A stretch of 64,000 nucleotides of DNA, taken from NCBI RefSeq assembly GCF_000317695.1, contig NC_019771.1, positions 1,630,001 through 1,694,000 of the forward strand. Direction: 5' to 3'. A program made the position numbers and the translations under genes. The number at the start of each line of letters is the position of its first letter. Position 1 is the first letter of the stretch. This document shows positions 1 through 8,156 of this stretch, one piece after another. Origin of the DNA: Anabaena cylindrica PCC 7122 (GTDB lineage Bacteria; Cyanobacteriota; Cyanobacteriia; Cyanobacteriales; Nostocaceae). The notes beneath the pieces were generated by a model, which searched no databases, was not told where the DNA came from, and saw only the letters and a list, made by a program, of their open reading frames with translations.

Positions 1-1
1 A

Positions 2-211
2 ACAGCTGGACTTAACTACTTTCTTGTGACATCAGGCTTTGGAAATAGTGATCAGGGTGAATTTTCTAATAACATTAATGGCTTAGGAAATATTACGATC
101 GGATCAGCTTCAGTTCCAGAACCTGCTTCTGTAATGGGTATCTTAGGGTTAGGTGCTTTTGGTGTTACCTCACTCCGCAAACGCAAGCAAACCGCAGCAG
201 TTAAAGCATAG
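2..211 (+). CDS. PEP-CTERM sorting-domain protein, C-terminal part
   Basis: Only the last 69 codons are in the window and the frame is open from base 2, so the gene starts upstream. The tail has the PEP-CTERM signature: a VPEPAS motif, a hydrophobic stretch (VMGILGLGAFGVTSL) and a basic end (RKRKQ). In cyanobacteria this signal marks exported proteins processed by an exosortase-like system. The preceding residues are rich in Gly, Asn and Ser, typical of a surface or extracellular protein. The function of the missing N-terminal part cannot be judged. Confidence 0.85.
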   Translation, partial: TAGLNYFLVTSGFGNSDQGEFSNNINGLGNITIGSASVPEPASVMGILGLGAFGVTSLRKRKQTAAVKA

Positions 212-361
212 GTTTATCACTAAAATATAATTCAATTCTTGCCGTGTTCATTCTGGACATGGCATTTTTGATTTAATACTAGCGATACCCAATTCCTCCG
301 CTAGATAGATAAAATCTGATGTTTAGTTTCCTCAAATAGGGAAATAAAAGGAGCTAAATTC

Positions 362-904
362 ATGGAAACTACGGAACCGACTTCTACACCATTTCCGAAT
401 GTTCCACCAATTATTGAAAGTGATGATAGAGAATATCAAGATAGTGGAGTACCCAGTACAGTAGCGATCGCAGGACATCCCCTACACCCCTTAAGTATAA
501 TATTTCCTATCGCCTTTCTAGCAGCCGCTTTGGGTAGCGATTTTGGCTACTGGTTAACTCGTGATTTCTTTTGGGCTAGGGCTTCTCTGTGGTTAATCGG
601 TTCGGGGTTAGTTACTGGTATCATTGCCTCAATAATTGGCATGAGCGATTTTTTGCAAATTGAACGAGTCCGCAAACGCTCCGCAGGCTGGGCGCATTTG
701 ATTCTCAACCTTTCTATTCTTATCTTCACAGCCATCAACTTTATTTTGCGATTCGGAGATGCTGAGTTGCGTATACTCCCTTGGGGTTTAGCTCTCTCGC
801 TGCTGGTAGGGACATTAACGAGTATGACTGGTTGGTTTGGGGCAGAACTTTCTTATCGCCATAAAATCGGTGTAGTAGGTGCTGGAAGTAAAAGATATCC
901 CTAG
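362..904 (+). CDS. DUF2231 family membrane protein
   Basis: 180 aa with a polar N-terminal stretch of about 35 residues, then GHPLHPLSIIFPIAF, the hallmark start of the DUF2231 family (COG4244), followed by four predicted membrane segments. The HPLHP motif is the conserved part of the family, whose role is unknown. A good ribosome binding site (AAAGGAG) lies 9 bases before the ATG, which supports this start. It stands alone between a PEP-CTERM gene and an intergenic gap. Family assignment is from motif recognition; no function can be inferred. Confidence 0.85.
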   Translation: METTEPTSTPFPNVPPIIESDDREYQDSGVPSTVAIAGHPLHPLSIIFPIAFLAAALGSDFGYWLTRDFFWARASLWLIGSGLVTGIIASIIGMSDFLQIERVRKRSAGWAHLILNLSILIFTAINFILRFGDAELRILPWGLALSLLVGTLTSMTGWFGAELSYRHKIGVVGAGSKRYP

Positions 905-1239
905 TAACAATATCTTTGCCCTACTTAGATCAAGTCATAATCTGTTCATCCTCATCAACTGCGTCATACTTGTGGCTATTATCTTGCTTCACCAGGGCAT
1001 GATAGTAGAGCGATTCAGGACTACTTAGGACAGAAGAATACTCATCATACAATTCGCTACATACAGATATTCCCCCAAAGATTTGAATCTTTTTGGACAG
1101 ATTGAGTTGAGGGGGTGATAACAATACTTCTGTAAACTGAAAATAACCATCTTTATTTTGAGTACTGAATGGGTGTTATGGGAGATGGAGAAACTTTGAC
1201 AAATCCCTACCCCCCTATCTCCATCACCAATCACCTATT
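905..1239. other. intergenic region, no convincing gene
   Basis: 335 bases. A minus-strand frame at 930-1124 encodes a soluble-looking peptide (ending DAVDEDEQIMT) but opens with TTG and has no ribosome binding site. It could be a gene remnant. I see no RNA gene or strong terminator. Confidence 0.4.
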
Positions 1240-3222
1240 TTATTCTGCTGCTAACAATTGCCGAATTAACTTTGTTAGAGCCTTTTGTGTAAAACGACTA
1301 GCAATTTGCTGACCTAGATGATGCACTTTAGGATTAACAAGTATCTGTGCTAATTGGGGGGCAATTTGGGCAACATCAAAACCTTTTGTTTCTCGGAGAA
1401 TACCTAAAATTCGTTTGATATGTTCTAAGTTTTGTTGTTGTTCAACTGTTGCACCAGGTGTTTCATTAACTGTTGTTAATCCTACTCTTTCTCTCAGTAA
1501 GTAAGTAAAGTTGTGCAAGACATTTTTACTGACAGCGTCAATTCCGTTAACAAATTCATCTACTAATCTGTCACGAATAAATTCACCTCGTTCGGAAGAT
1601 AGAAATTCTACTCCCTGATTAAGTACTAAGCTCAAGTCATAATCTTGACTATTCCGCGCATTTGTTAACAGGTTTTCTAAGCGGTTCCAGCGGAATTTAC
1701 CATCTTTAAATAGCAACTCTTTCAATGATGTTCTTAATTCGTCTGCTGGGTCAGTTAATAGGCGTTTAGAAACGTAAGGATAAGCTTCACTAAGAACTTT
1801 AAAATCGGGATCTATATAAATAGCAATACCTTCCAATGTCACCAAAGAACGAATAATTAAAGCGTAATAAGGAGGCACGCGGAAAGGATATTCATACATT
1901 AAAGCCGATAAATCATCGGTGATGCTTTTAATGTTAAGTTCGGCAACACTTGCACCCTGGGCATTAGCAAATACTCTGGAAAATGCGGGAATAATTGGTG
2001 TTAAGTCGGTTTCTGGGGTGAGAAATTCTAATTTAACGTAGTCTTTTGCTAATGAGTCAAAGTCACGGTTAACGACGTGAACAATCGCTTCAATTAAACC
2101 ATAACGCTGTGGTGGCTTAATCTCACTCATCATCCCAAAGTCAAGATAAGCCAATTTACCATCAAAGGTAGCTAACAAATTACCGGGGTGGGGGTCAGCA
2201 TGGAAAAACCCATGTTCTAATAATTGACGTAGGGAACACTGTACACCTACTTCAATGAGATAACGAGCATTTATACCCAGATCTTGAAGTTCTTGCGCTT
2301 GGGTTAATTTAATTCCGTTGATCCACTCCATCGTCAATACGCGACGATTGGTGTATTCCCAATAAATTTTTGGTACATATACATCTTGCATATGACCGTA
2401 TAATTCAAAGAATCGCTCGGCATTTTCGCCTTCGTGGATATAGTCCATTTCTTCAAAAATGCGATCGCCCAATTCATCCAAAATCCCAACTAAATCACTG
2501 CGTACCCGCTTGACTTTTCTTTGCACCCATCCTGCCAAGTAGCGCAAAATATACAAGTCAATGGTGATTCTTTCTCGCAAATCTGGACGCTGGACTTTAA
2601 TCGCCACTTCTTCCCCAGTTTTCAGCTTACCCTTGTAAACTTGTCCCAAAGAAGCTGCCGCAATTGGTTCTGCGGAAATTTCCGCGTAGATCTCCTCTGG
2701 TGGACTTCCTAGCTCTTCTTCAATAAACTGGTAAGCTATTTCATTTGCAAAAGGCGGTAATTGATCTTGTAATTTAGTTAATTCTTCCAGGTACACCGGA
2801 GGCACCAAATCCGGTCTAGTAGACAAAGCCTGGCCAATTTTGATGTAAGCAGGCCCCAATTTTGTGAGCAATTCTCGCAATTGAATCGCTCGACGGCGAT
2901 CATTTTTAACAACAATTCCCCTTTGTTTATCCGACCACATTCCCAAAACATAGGATAACGTTGGTCGTAAAACCGCTAAAATCCGCCGCAAAACTTGCAT
3001 AGGTTTGTTTGCGTAATGTGCGCGGATCTCTTCAGGATCGTAACCCAGTGTTTCAGATTCAGCTCTAGCTGGTACTGACTGTTCTTGCTCTGTTGAGAGT
3101 CTTGGTGAATGTAGAACCAAGGCTGTTGTCCCATTTGCTGGTACTACTTCAACCACGGACAAGTTGCCTCCGTGATTGTCCTCCGGAGTTGATTGGAAAC
3201 TAGGGGGAAATGTCTTAACCAT
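1240..3222 (-). CDS. ABC1/UbiB (AarF) family atypical kinase
   Basis: 660 aa from the ATG at 3222; an in-frame TTG lies 48 bases further upstream but neither has a clear ribosome binding site. The UbiB fold is shown by the N-terminal KxGQ motif (KIGQALSTRPDL), an Ala-rich loop (AAASLGQVYKG) in place of a Gly-rich P-loop, and catalytic motifs HADPHPGN and LDFGMM. The family is an atypical kinase/ATPase linked to quinone (plastoquinone, ubiquinone) metabolism and, in plastids, to plastoglobules. The first ~75 residues are low-complexity and the C-terminal ~150 residues are outside the kinase core. Cyanobacteria carry several paralogues, so the substrate cannot be assigned. Confidence 0.92.
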   Translation of the reverse strand: MVKTFPPSFQSTPEDNHGGNLSVVEVVPANGTTALVLHSPRLSTEQEQSVPARAESETLGYDPEEIRAHYANKPMQVLRRILAVLRPTLSYVLGMWSDKQRGIVVKNDRRRAIQLRELLTKLGPAYIKIGQALSTRPDLVPPVYLEELTKLQDQLPPFANEIAYQFIEEELGSPPEEIYAEISAEPIAAASLGQVYKGKLKTGEEVAIKVQRPDLRERITIDLYILRYLAGWVQRKVKRVRSDLVGILDELGDRIFEEMDYIHEGENAERFFELYGHMQDVYVPKIYWEYTNRRVLTMEWINGIKLTQAQELQDLGINARYLIEVGVQCSLRQLLEHGFFHADPHPGNLLATFDGKLAYLDFGMMSEIKPPQRYGLIEAIVHVVNRDFDSLAKDYVKLEFLTPETDLTPIIPAFSRVFANAQGASVAELNIKSITDDLSALMYEYPFRVPPYYALIIRSLVTLEGIAIYIDPDFKVLSEAYPYVSKRLLTDPADELRTSLKELLFKDGKFRWNRLENLLTNARNSQDYDLSLVLNQGVEFLSSERGEFIRDRLVDEFVNGIDAVSKNVLHNFTYLLRERVGLTTVNETPGATVEQQQNLEHIKRILGILRETKGFDVAQIAPQLAQILVNPKVHHLGQQIASRFTQKALTKLIRQLLAAE

Positions 3223-3479
3223 TATGAAAAAAGCCACCGGTTTGATGAACGCTGTTAAGTATTGTAACAATACGTTGTCATTTTAGCATCTGTCCAAAAT
3301 ATAGAAATTTGGTCATTACCGAATCATGGGATGATTTCGTGTAATTTGGCACGAAGTTTTTAGATGGTTTTAGCTTCTAAATTCATCTCACATTTATGCA
3401 ACGCCCAAAATTGAATCAATGAAACAAGGTATGGTTAGTTACCTGGAAAGGGCTAGTTTGTGGAGAAAATAACTCAAAC

Positions 3480-3571
3480 AGGACTTACGCAAAAATTCAC
3501 AAAAGTAGGGGTAATTCATGAATTACCTCTACGCAAGAATAAGGTTTTCGCTTACATGATGCGTAAGTCCT
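3480..3571. repeat. dispersed inverted repeat, AGGACTTACGCA family
   Basis: 12-bp perfect arms AGGACTTACGCA (3480-3491) and TGCGTAAGTCCT (3560-3571) enclose 68 bases that contain a perfect 16-bp palindrome, GTAATTCATGAATTAC (3511-3526). Related copies lie at 6994-7020 and 29124-29171, so this is a family of small palindromic or MITE-like repeats. Confidence 0.75.
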
Positions 3572-3617
3572 ATCAAAATTGATTCTTTATCCTGACTCCT
3601 GACTCCTGACTAGCAAT

Positions 3618-4919
3618 TTACGGTGTACAGTCAGGATTACCGCTAGGAGTAGCATCTGGATAGAAAGTGCGAATACCACCACTTCTTCTCACAAATACTG
3701 ATTTAAAGGTTTCACCGTCATCTGTGATAGTCCAATGACAAGCCGTGTTAGTACCGGTGATATTAGGATTCTGCTTGTAAGCCTTCGCACCCATTTTCAA
3801 AATGTCTTCGGCATTGAGGGTGTAACCATAGCCTTTAATATTAGACTGAGAAATCCCAGAACCTACCTTAATGATCGCACCTATTGTGTAAATAGCACCA
3901 GGATCAACCTCTTCATTGGATGAGTTATTAGCTTTTCTACCAGCTAAACCATCATTTTGTAGTTGCACGTAGCGACCAACAAAATGTAGTCCACCAATAG
4001 CACCACCCGATACAGGTTCACCACAGAATACATGATCAAACCCGGCAACATTAAACCAAACATCAGCTAAATCGCTTAAAAATTGGGAATCTGTGGTACG
4101 TCCAACTACTAGAAATCCTCCCACGTAAGACTTAACACTAGCTAAAACAGTGGGATTACTATTCATTAATGTTTGGAAGCTAGAACGACTAACTACCGTG
4201 CCTGGTGCGCCACAAAGGGCATTGACCGCGTTATCAAAACTGTTGAGAGTGGGTGCTACGGGTGTCACATCAGCAGGACTACCGTAAGCTAGTCCAGATA
4301 CGGGGTTGTTAGTACTATCAAAGAATGGGACTGAACCCGAAGGTAAAGTAGGAGTACCACCAGAAGAACCATAATCGGTGATGGAAATATCATCAATATT
4401 GATTCTGTTGCTAGTATCACCACTGGTTTTTTTGACTTGACAGCGGACTGTTCCAGAAATATTAGGTGTGAATGTGGCTGTAGACAGTGTGGGTGAACTG
4501 GTCGTAACTGTTGAACCAACTTGTGTCCAGGAACTACCACCATTGGTTGAACATTGTAACTGCCAAGTGCTACTGGCATCAGTTCCATATACGGCGTGTT
4601 TAACAGTAACTATACCAGCACCTGTAGTCCGATCAAATTTCATTGCGATCGCACCACTACTGCGAACTCTGGAAGATTGAGCGCCGCTTTTTCTATCTTT
4701 TGCATCGCTACCATTGGCAATTAAGGCATCATTTAATGTCCAAATTCCCGTACTGAGAGTGACATCACCTACAGCATAAGCTCCTTTATTGCCGGTTTCA
4801 AATCCTTCAGTAATTGTTGCTGCGCTGGACTTAAAGGTAAAAATGGCAAGTAAAAAAACTGCTCCACCTACTATCTTTAAAGAAGAGGCCAATTTAGATT
4901 TAGTTGATATATGCAACAT
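3618..4919 (-). CDS. secreted EndoU-type endoribonuclease with N-terminal beta-sandwich-like domain
   Basis: 433 aa. Residues 1-33 form a signal peptide (basic start, VFLLAIFTF core, SSA-A cleavage site). Residues ~34-185 are Ser/Thr-rich and look like a beta-sandwich binding domain (WTLNDALIANGSDAK, STNGGSSWTQVG, INIDDISI). Residues ~225-421 match the EndoU/XendoU fold: GFDHVFCGE carries the first catalytic His (H296) and GGLHFVGRY the second (H312), exactly 16 residues apart as in XendoU. Lys candidates are K351 and K362, and the C-terminal VFVRRSGG strand fits the end of the fold. EndoU enzymes cleave RNA at uridines through a 2',3'-cyclic phosphate. Export of an RNase suggests an extracellular, nutritional or toxin role. 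No immunity gene is obvious next to it. Family call is by motif; the N-terminal domain is unassigned. Confidence 0.72.
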   Translation of the reverse strand: MLHISTKSKLASSLKIVGGAVFLLAIFTFKSSAATITEGFETGNKGAYAVGDVTLSTGIWTLNDALIANGSDAKDRKSGAQSSRVRSSGAIAMKFDRTTGAGIVTVKHAVYGTDASSTWQLQCSTNGGSSWTQVGSTVTTSSPTLSTATFTPNISGTVRCQVKKTSGDTSNRINIDDISITDYGSSGGTPTLPSGSVPFFDSTNNPVSGLAYGSPADVTPVAPTLNSFDNAVNALCGAPGTVVSRSSFQTLMNSNPTVLASVKSYVGGFLVVGRTTDSQFLSDLADVWFNVAGFDHVFCGEPVSGGAIGGLHFVGRYVQLQNDGLAGRKANNSSNEEVDPGAIYTIGAIIKVGSGISQSNIKGYGYTLNAEDILKMGAKAYKQNPNITGTNTACHWTITDDGETFKSVFVRRSGGIRTFYPDATPSGNPDCTP

Positions 4920-5306
4920 AATGTTCTAATTCTCTCAATGGTATTATCTCAAGATGTCAATAAATTGATTTCCCTCGGCCATTGTTTTTACTATATTGTT
5001 TGAGATAAAGTCAATATTTTCACCATTTTCTTAAGTTAGTTTATAGGCTTAAACTTTCCTTATCTTCCTTAAACTTTTCTTATCCTCAATAGTTACTAGT
5101 ACTAAGTTAAAAAATACTAGGAAATCTGATTAATGAAGCTATAACAATACCATGGACAAAACCCTGAAACCCTATTGATATTGATATCGTCACGATTTTA
5201 TTGGGTTTCAGACATATTTGGAAAAATTGGCAATAGCATTGTATAAAAAAGGTGATTGAATGTAGAAATAATATCAAAATTCAAGTAGAAAAAACTAAAG
5301 GGGTAA
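4920..5306. other. intergenic region upstream of EndoU gene, with inverted repeat
   Basis: AT-rich leader of the EndoU gene and left flank of the ISL3 element. It contains a 9-bp inverted repeat CTGAAACCC (5164-5172) / GGGTTTCAG (5203-5211). No coding frame of note. Confidence 0.45.
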
Positions 5307-5314
5307 AATACAAT

Positions 5315-6748
5315 GGTTCTTCGGTAGTTGTTATGCCAAACTATTAGCTACACTCACTAAATAATATTAAAAAATGTATCAATAAATGACTAAAGGTATT
5401 GTAGGGGTTGACATACAAAGAGCATTTATTATTAACTATAAATGCAATCCAAATTATTTTTAGATAAACTTAAAGTTATGACTGGCAAAAAAGGTATTAA
5501 AATTCTAACAGAAATTCTGGATTTAAGCGGTGTAAAAGTTGTATCACATCGCCTTCATACCGGAATTGGAATGATTTTACAAATTGAACAAGAAAATTCA
5601 TTTGCTACCTGCCCATATTGTGGCACAACCAGCCATAAATTACATCAAAATCATAGACATATTATTAAAGACCTCCCTTTTGGAGAAAAAGAAATATTTT
5701 TAGAAATTAATCGCCGACAGTTTAAATGTGAACAATGTAAAAAACCATTTAGTGAAGATTTAGATTTTGTTAAAAAGAAAAGAACTTTTACAAATCGCCT
5801 TGCAAATAAGACAATACAAGAAGTTTTAGAAAACGACATTCATAGTGTAGCAGCAAAAGGTATAGTAACAAAAGACGAAATAGAAAGAATGTTAAAAGAC
5901 GCATCATCAGAATTACCAGATTTAAAACCTATAAATCTAAAAAGACTGGGAATTGATGAAATAGCTTTGAAGAAAGGACATGGGAATTACTGTGCAGTAT
6001 TAGTAGATTTAGATCAGAGCAAACTAATTGCGATTTTAAGCGGACGAACACAAGAAATAATCAGGAAAACCCTTATGGGATGGGGGACAGAGATTCTAGA
6101 AAATATAGAAGAAGTCAGTATAGATTTGTGGAGTGGCTATAAAACTTTAGTAACAGAATTAATGCCAAATGCTCAAGTAGTAGCTGATAGATTTCATGTA
6201 ATGACACAGATTAACAAAGAATTAGATACACAAAGAAAAAGGGAAAAACGGAAAGTTGAAGATTTAATCAAGAAAGCAAATACAACAGAAAAATCTAAAT
6301 ATGAAGAAATATTAGCTGGATTGAAGAATAGTAAATATCCCTTACTTAAAAATGAAGATAAGTTAACCCAAGAGCAATTAGAGAAACTGATTCAAGTTAA
6401 AAATGTCTCGCCTATTTTGAAGGAAATGCACGAATTTAAAGAAAAGATTAGGCAAATTTTTAATACTACACAAGATTGGTATACGGGAGTTTTCAAATTA
6501 GGTATGTGGTTATCGAGAGCTAAAAAATACTTCCCAAATAGCAACAATACTATTATTCGTTGGTATCAGGAAATTATAGCCTACTTTGATAATAGGACAA
6601 CCAGTGGTACTGTGGAAGGAATTAATAACAAGCTTAAACTAATAAAACGTTCGGGATATGGATTTAAAAACTTTGAAAATTTCCGAATTAGATGCTTATT
6701 AAGTTGGCATTATGTTTAATAGTTTAGCATAAAAAGTACCGAAGAGCC
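5315..6748 (+). mobile_element. complete ISL3-family insertion sequence
   Basis: 1434 bp. The terminal inverted repeats run 5315-5346 and 6717-6748, start GGTTCTTCGG / GGCTCTTCGG, and match at 28 of 32 positions. Perfect 8-bp target duplications AATACAAT lie at 5307-5314 and 6749-6756. Both the end sequence and the 8-bp duplication are typical of ISL3. The element holds one intact transposase and looks recently inserted. Confidence 0.95.
5442..6719 (+). CDS. ISL3 family transposase
   Basis: 425 aa, full length for the family. The N-terminal zinc ribbon (C57-PYC-60 and C96-EQC-99) and following helix region bind the element ends. The catalytic DDE triad is visible: D172 in LGIDEIALKKGH, D228 in SIDLWSGYK and E392 in TVEGINNKLK. 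It catalyses cut-and-paste movement of the surrounding IS, whose ends and target duplications are intact. The frame is uninterrupted, so the element may be active. Base composition is AT-rich compared with the neighbouring genes. Confidence 0.95.
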   Translation: MQSKLFLDKLKVMTGKKGIKILTEILDLSGVKVVSHRLHTGIGMILQIEQENSFATCPYCGTTSHKLHQNHRHIIKDLPFGEKEIFLEINRRQFKCEQCKKPFSEDLDFVKKKRTFTNRLANKTIQEVLENDIHSVAAKGIVTKDEIERMLKDASSELPDLKPINLKRLGIDEIALKKGHGNYCAVLVDLDQSKLIAILSGRTQEIIRKTLMGWGTEILENIEEVSIDLWSGYKTLVTELMPNAQVVADRFHVMTQINKELDTQRKREKRKVEDLIKKANTTEKSKYEEILAGLKNSKYPLLKNEDKLTQEQLEKLIQVKNVSPILKEMHEFKEKIRQIFNTTQDWYTGVFKLGMWLSRAKKYFPNSNNTIIRWYQEIIAYFDNRTTSGTVEGINNKLKLIKRSGYGFKNFENFRIRCLLSWHYV

Positions 6749-6756
6749 AATACAAT

Positions 6757-6970
6757 TTAGATTATCAGCAGGAAAAGTCCAATTAGCTACGGCTCAGGTA
6801 GACGTTGCTGCTGAGGAAGTTGGGACTTTAAATTCTCAATCAAAAACTACCATTCTCGCTTTAGCTTTAGTAGTGGTAAGTCTATTCCTGGTGATAATGA
6901 TCCGCAGGCAGAGCAAGATTTTCGTGCAAGAATACGCCGATTACTTGTGTGTCAATGTCAATTTTACCTA
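6757..6970 (+). pseudogene. gene remnant flanking the ISL3 element
   Basis: Directly right of the IS, one frame reads QLATAQVDVAAEEVGTLNSQ and then a clear membrane segment (TTILALALVVVSLFLVIMI) with a basic follow-up, ending at a stop near 6970. It has no start codon here, and joining it to the left flank of the IS meets a stop (TAA at about 5296). A second frame (DFKFSIKNYHSRFSFSSGK onward) also looks protein-like. I take this as the 3' remnant of an unidentified, already decayed gene. Confidence 0.35.
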
Positions 6971-6993
6971 ATAATATTACACAAACAAAAAAA

Positions 6994-7020
6994 CAGGACT
7001 TACTGTTTGCATAAGTCCTG
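6994..7020. repeat. short palindromic repeat, AGGACTTA family
   Basis: CAGGACTTA (6994-7002) and TAAGTCCTG (7012-7020) form a 9-bp stem with a 9-base loop. It is a short member of the family at 3480-3571 and 29124-29171. It may also act as a transcription terminator for the minus-strand BON gene region. Confidence 0.6.
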
Positions 7021-7120
7021 ATAGTAAAATAAATCATTCTGTAAAATAGGCATCTTGCATTTTAGGAATCAAGATACCTACCCTACATAAATATTGCTAG
7101 AATGTGCGGTTTATCCGTCC

Positions 7121-7567
7121 CTATGGCTTTTGCAAAGGTGCAACTTTTGCTTCCACTTTGACACTTTTTACGCCTTTAACTTCTTTAGTCAAGGTTTCCG
7201 CTTTTTTGAGTTCGTTTTGAGAAGCAGCTGTACCTTTGAGAAGAATCTCACCTTCTTTATTCTCTACTTCCAACTTATTGTTGGGTAAACCTTCCTTTAA
7301 CTTTTTGCTAACTTCGGTTTTGAGGTCGCTTTTAGTAGTTTCAGGAGTAATTTTTGTGGTTGTGCTAACTGGTGTAGTGGTAGCTGCTGTGATAGGTTGA
7401 GCAGTTTTTTCTGTAGTTTGTGTAGTTTGAGACGCAGGTTTTGCTGGTACTGTAGTAGCTTCATTAGTTGTACCAGGAGTTTCTGAACCAGTTTTAGGAG
7501 CTTCTTGGCAACCAAAAACACCAGCTACTAAAATACCGCTAACAAGAAAGGGAATTAGCTTTTTCAT
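7121..7567 (-). CDS. BON-domain lipoprotein
   Basis: 148 aa from the ATG at 7567, which has a ribosome binding site (GGAGATAAAC) just upstream; an earlier in-frame start at 7579 would lack one. The N-terminus MKKLIPFLVSGILVAGVFGC is a lipoprotein signal with a lipobox ending at C20. A Thr/Pro/Ala-rich linker (residues ~25-80) leads to a BON domain (LKTEVSKKLKEGLPNNKLEV to VKVEAKVAP). BON domains bind membranes or the cell envelope and are common in osmotic-stress proteins. It stands alone. Role inferred: envelope-associated stress lipoprotein. Confidence 0.85.
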   Translation of the reverse strand: MKKLIPFLVSGILVAGVFGCQEAPKTGSETPGTTNEATTVPAKPASQTTQTTEKTAQPITAATTTPVSTTTKITPETTKSDLKTEVSKKLKEGLPNNKLEVENKEGEILLKGTAASQNELKKAETLTKEVKGVKSVKVEAKVAPLQKP

Positions 7568-7579
7568 GTTTATCTCCAA

Positions 7580-8156
7580 ATCAAATTAAGTGAAGCGATG
7601 TACTGAATGTGTGTGATTCTGAGGAGCGAATCTTAAAAAACAAATTAAACAGACGGAAGCATAAATGCTTGTTCAAGCACCTAAGTTGCTGAAAATTGAT
7701 GCTTGGATAACTTCTCTGACTCAAATCCATAAGTCAGTTCTAACAAAAGTACCAATTCAATTTTCATGATGGCTACAGACGTGTAGTCCCTGGTATGTGG
7801 TATAAGGACTCTTTACTGAATCTTATCTAGAGTCCTAACAGCCTTCTTAAGGGTAAATGCTGCTGTCCCACATTGATCACTCGATATTATCAGATTTGGA
7901 GAAGTTTGACACAACCTGAATGATAATTTTATAGGAGAAAGGAAACATGAGGCATGAGAAAGATAAATATCCCCCCAGTTGTCTCCAATTCCCAGTCCCC
8001 AAGACCTTTAAAATTGTAATTACAGGGGAAATTGCGCCTCAATTGTTCGGTTCTACGACTGTCGCTAGTACAGGAAAGACTATAACCTCGTAAGTATATG
8101 GTGCAATGTCTACTTTAGCTGCTGTTAGACGATCTTGAATCAAGGGGTGAAAACCT
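7580..8156. other. 577-base intergenic region
   Basis: Contains divergent leaders for the BON lipoprotein (minus) and the histidine kinase (plus), and a GGACTC...GAGTCC stem at about 7807-7833. A minus-strand frame covers 8039-8160 but overlaps the kinase start and is not convincing. A small RNA cannot be excluded. Confidence 0.4.

Noticed and set aside
930..1124. 64-codon minus-strand frame in the 905-1239 gap
   Set aside because: Opens with TTG, no ribosome binding site, no family; could be a remnant but cannot be supported.
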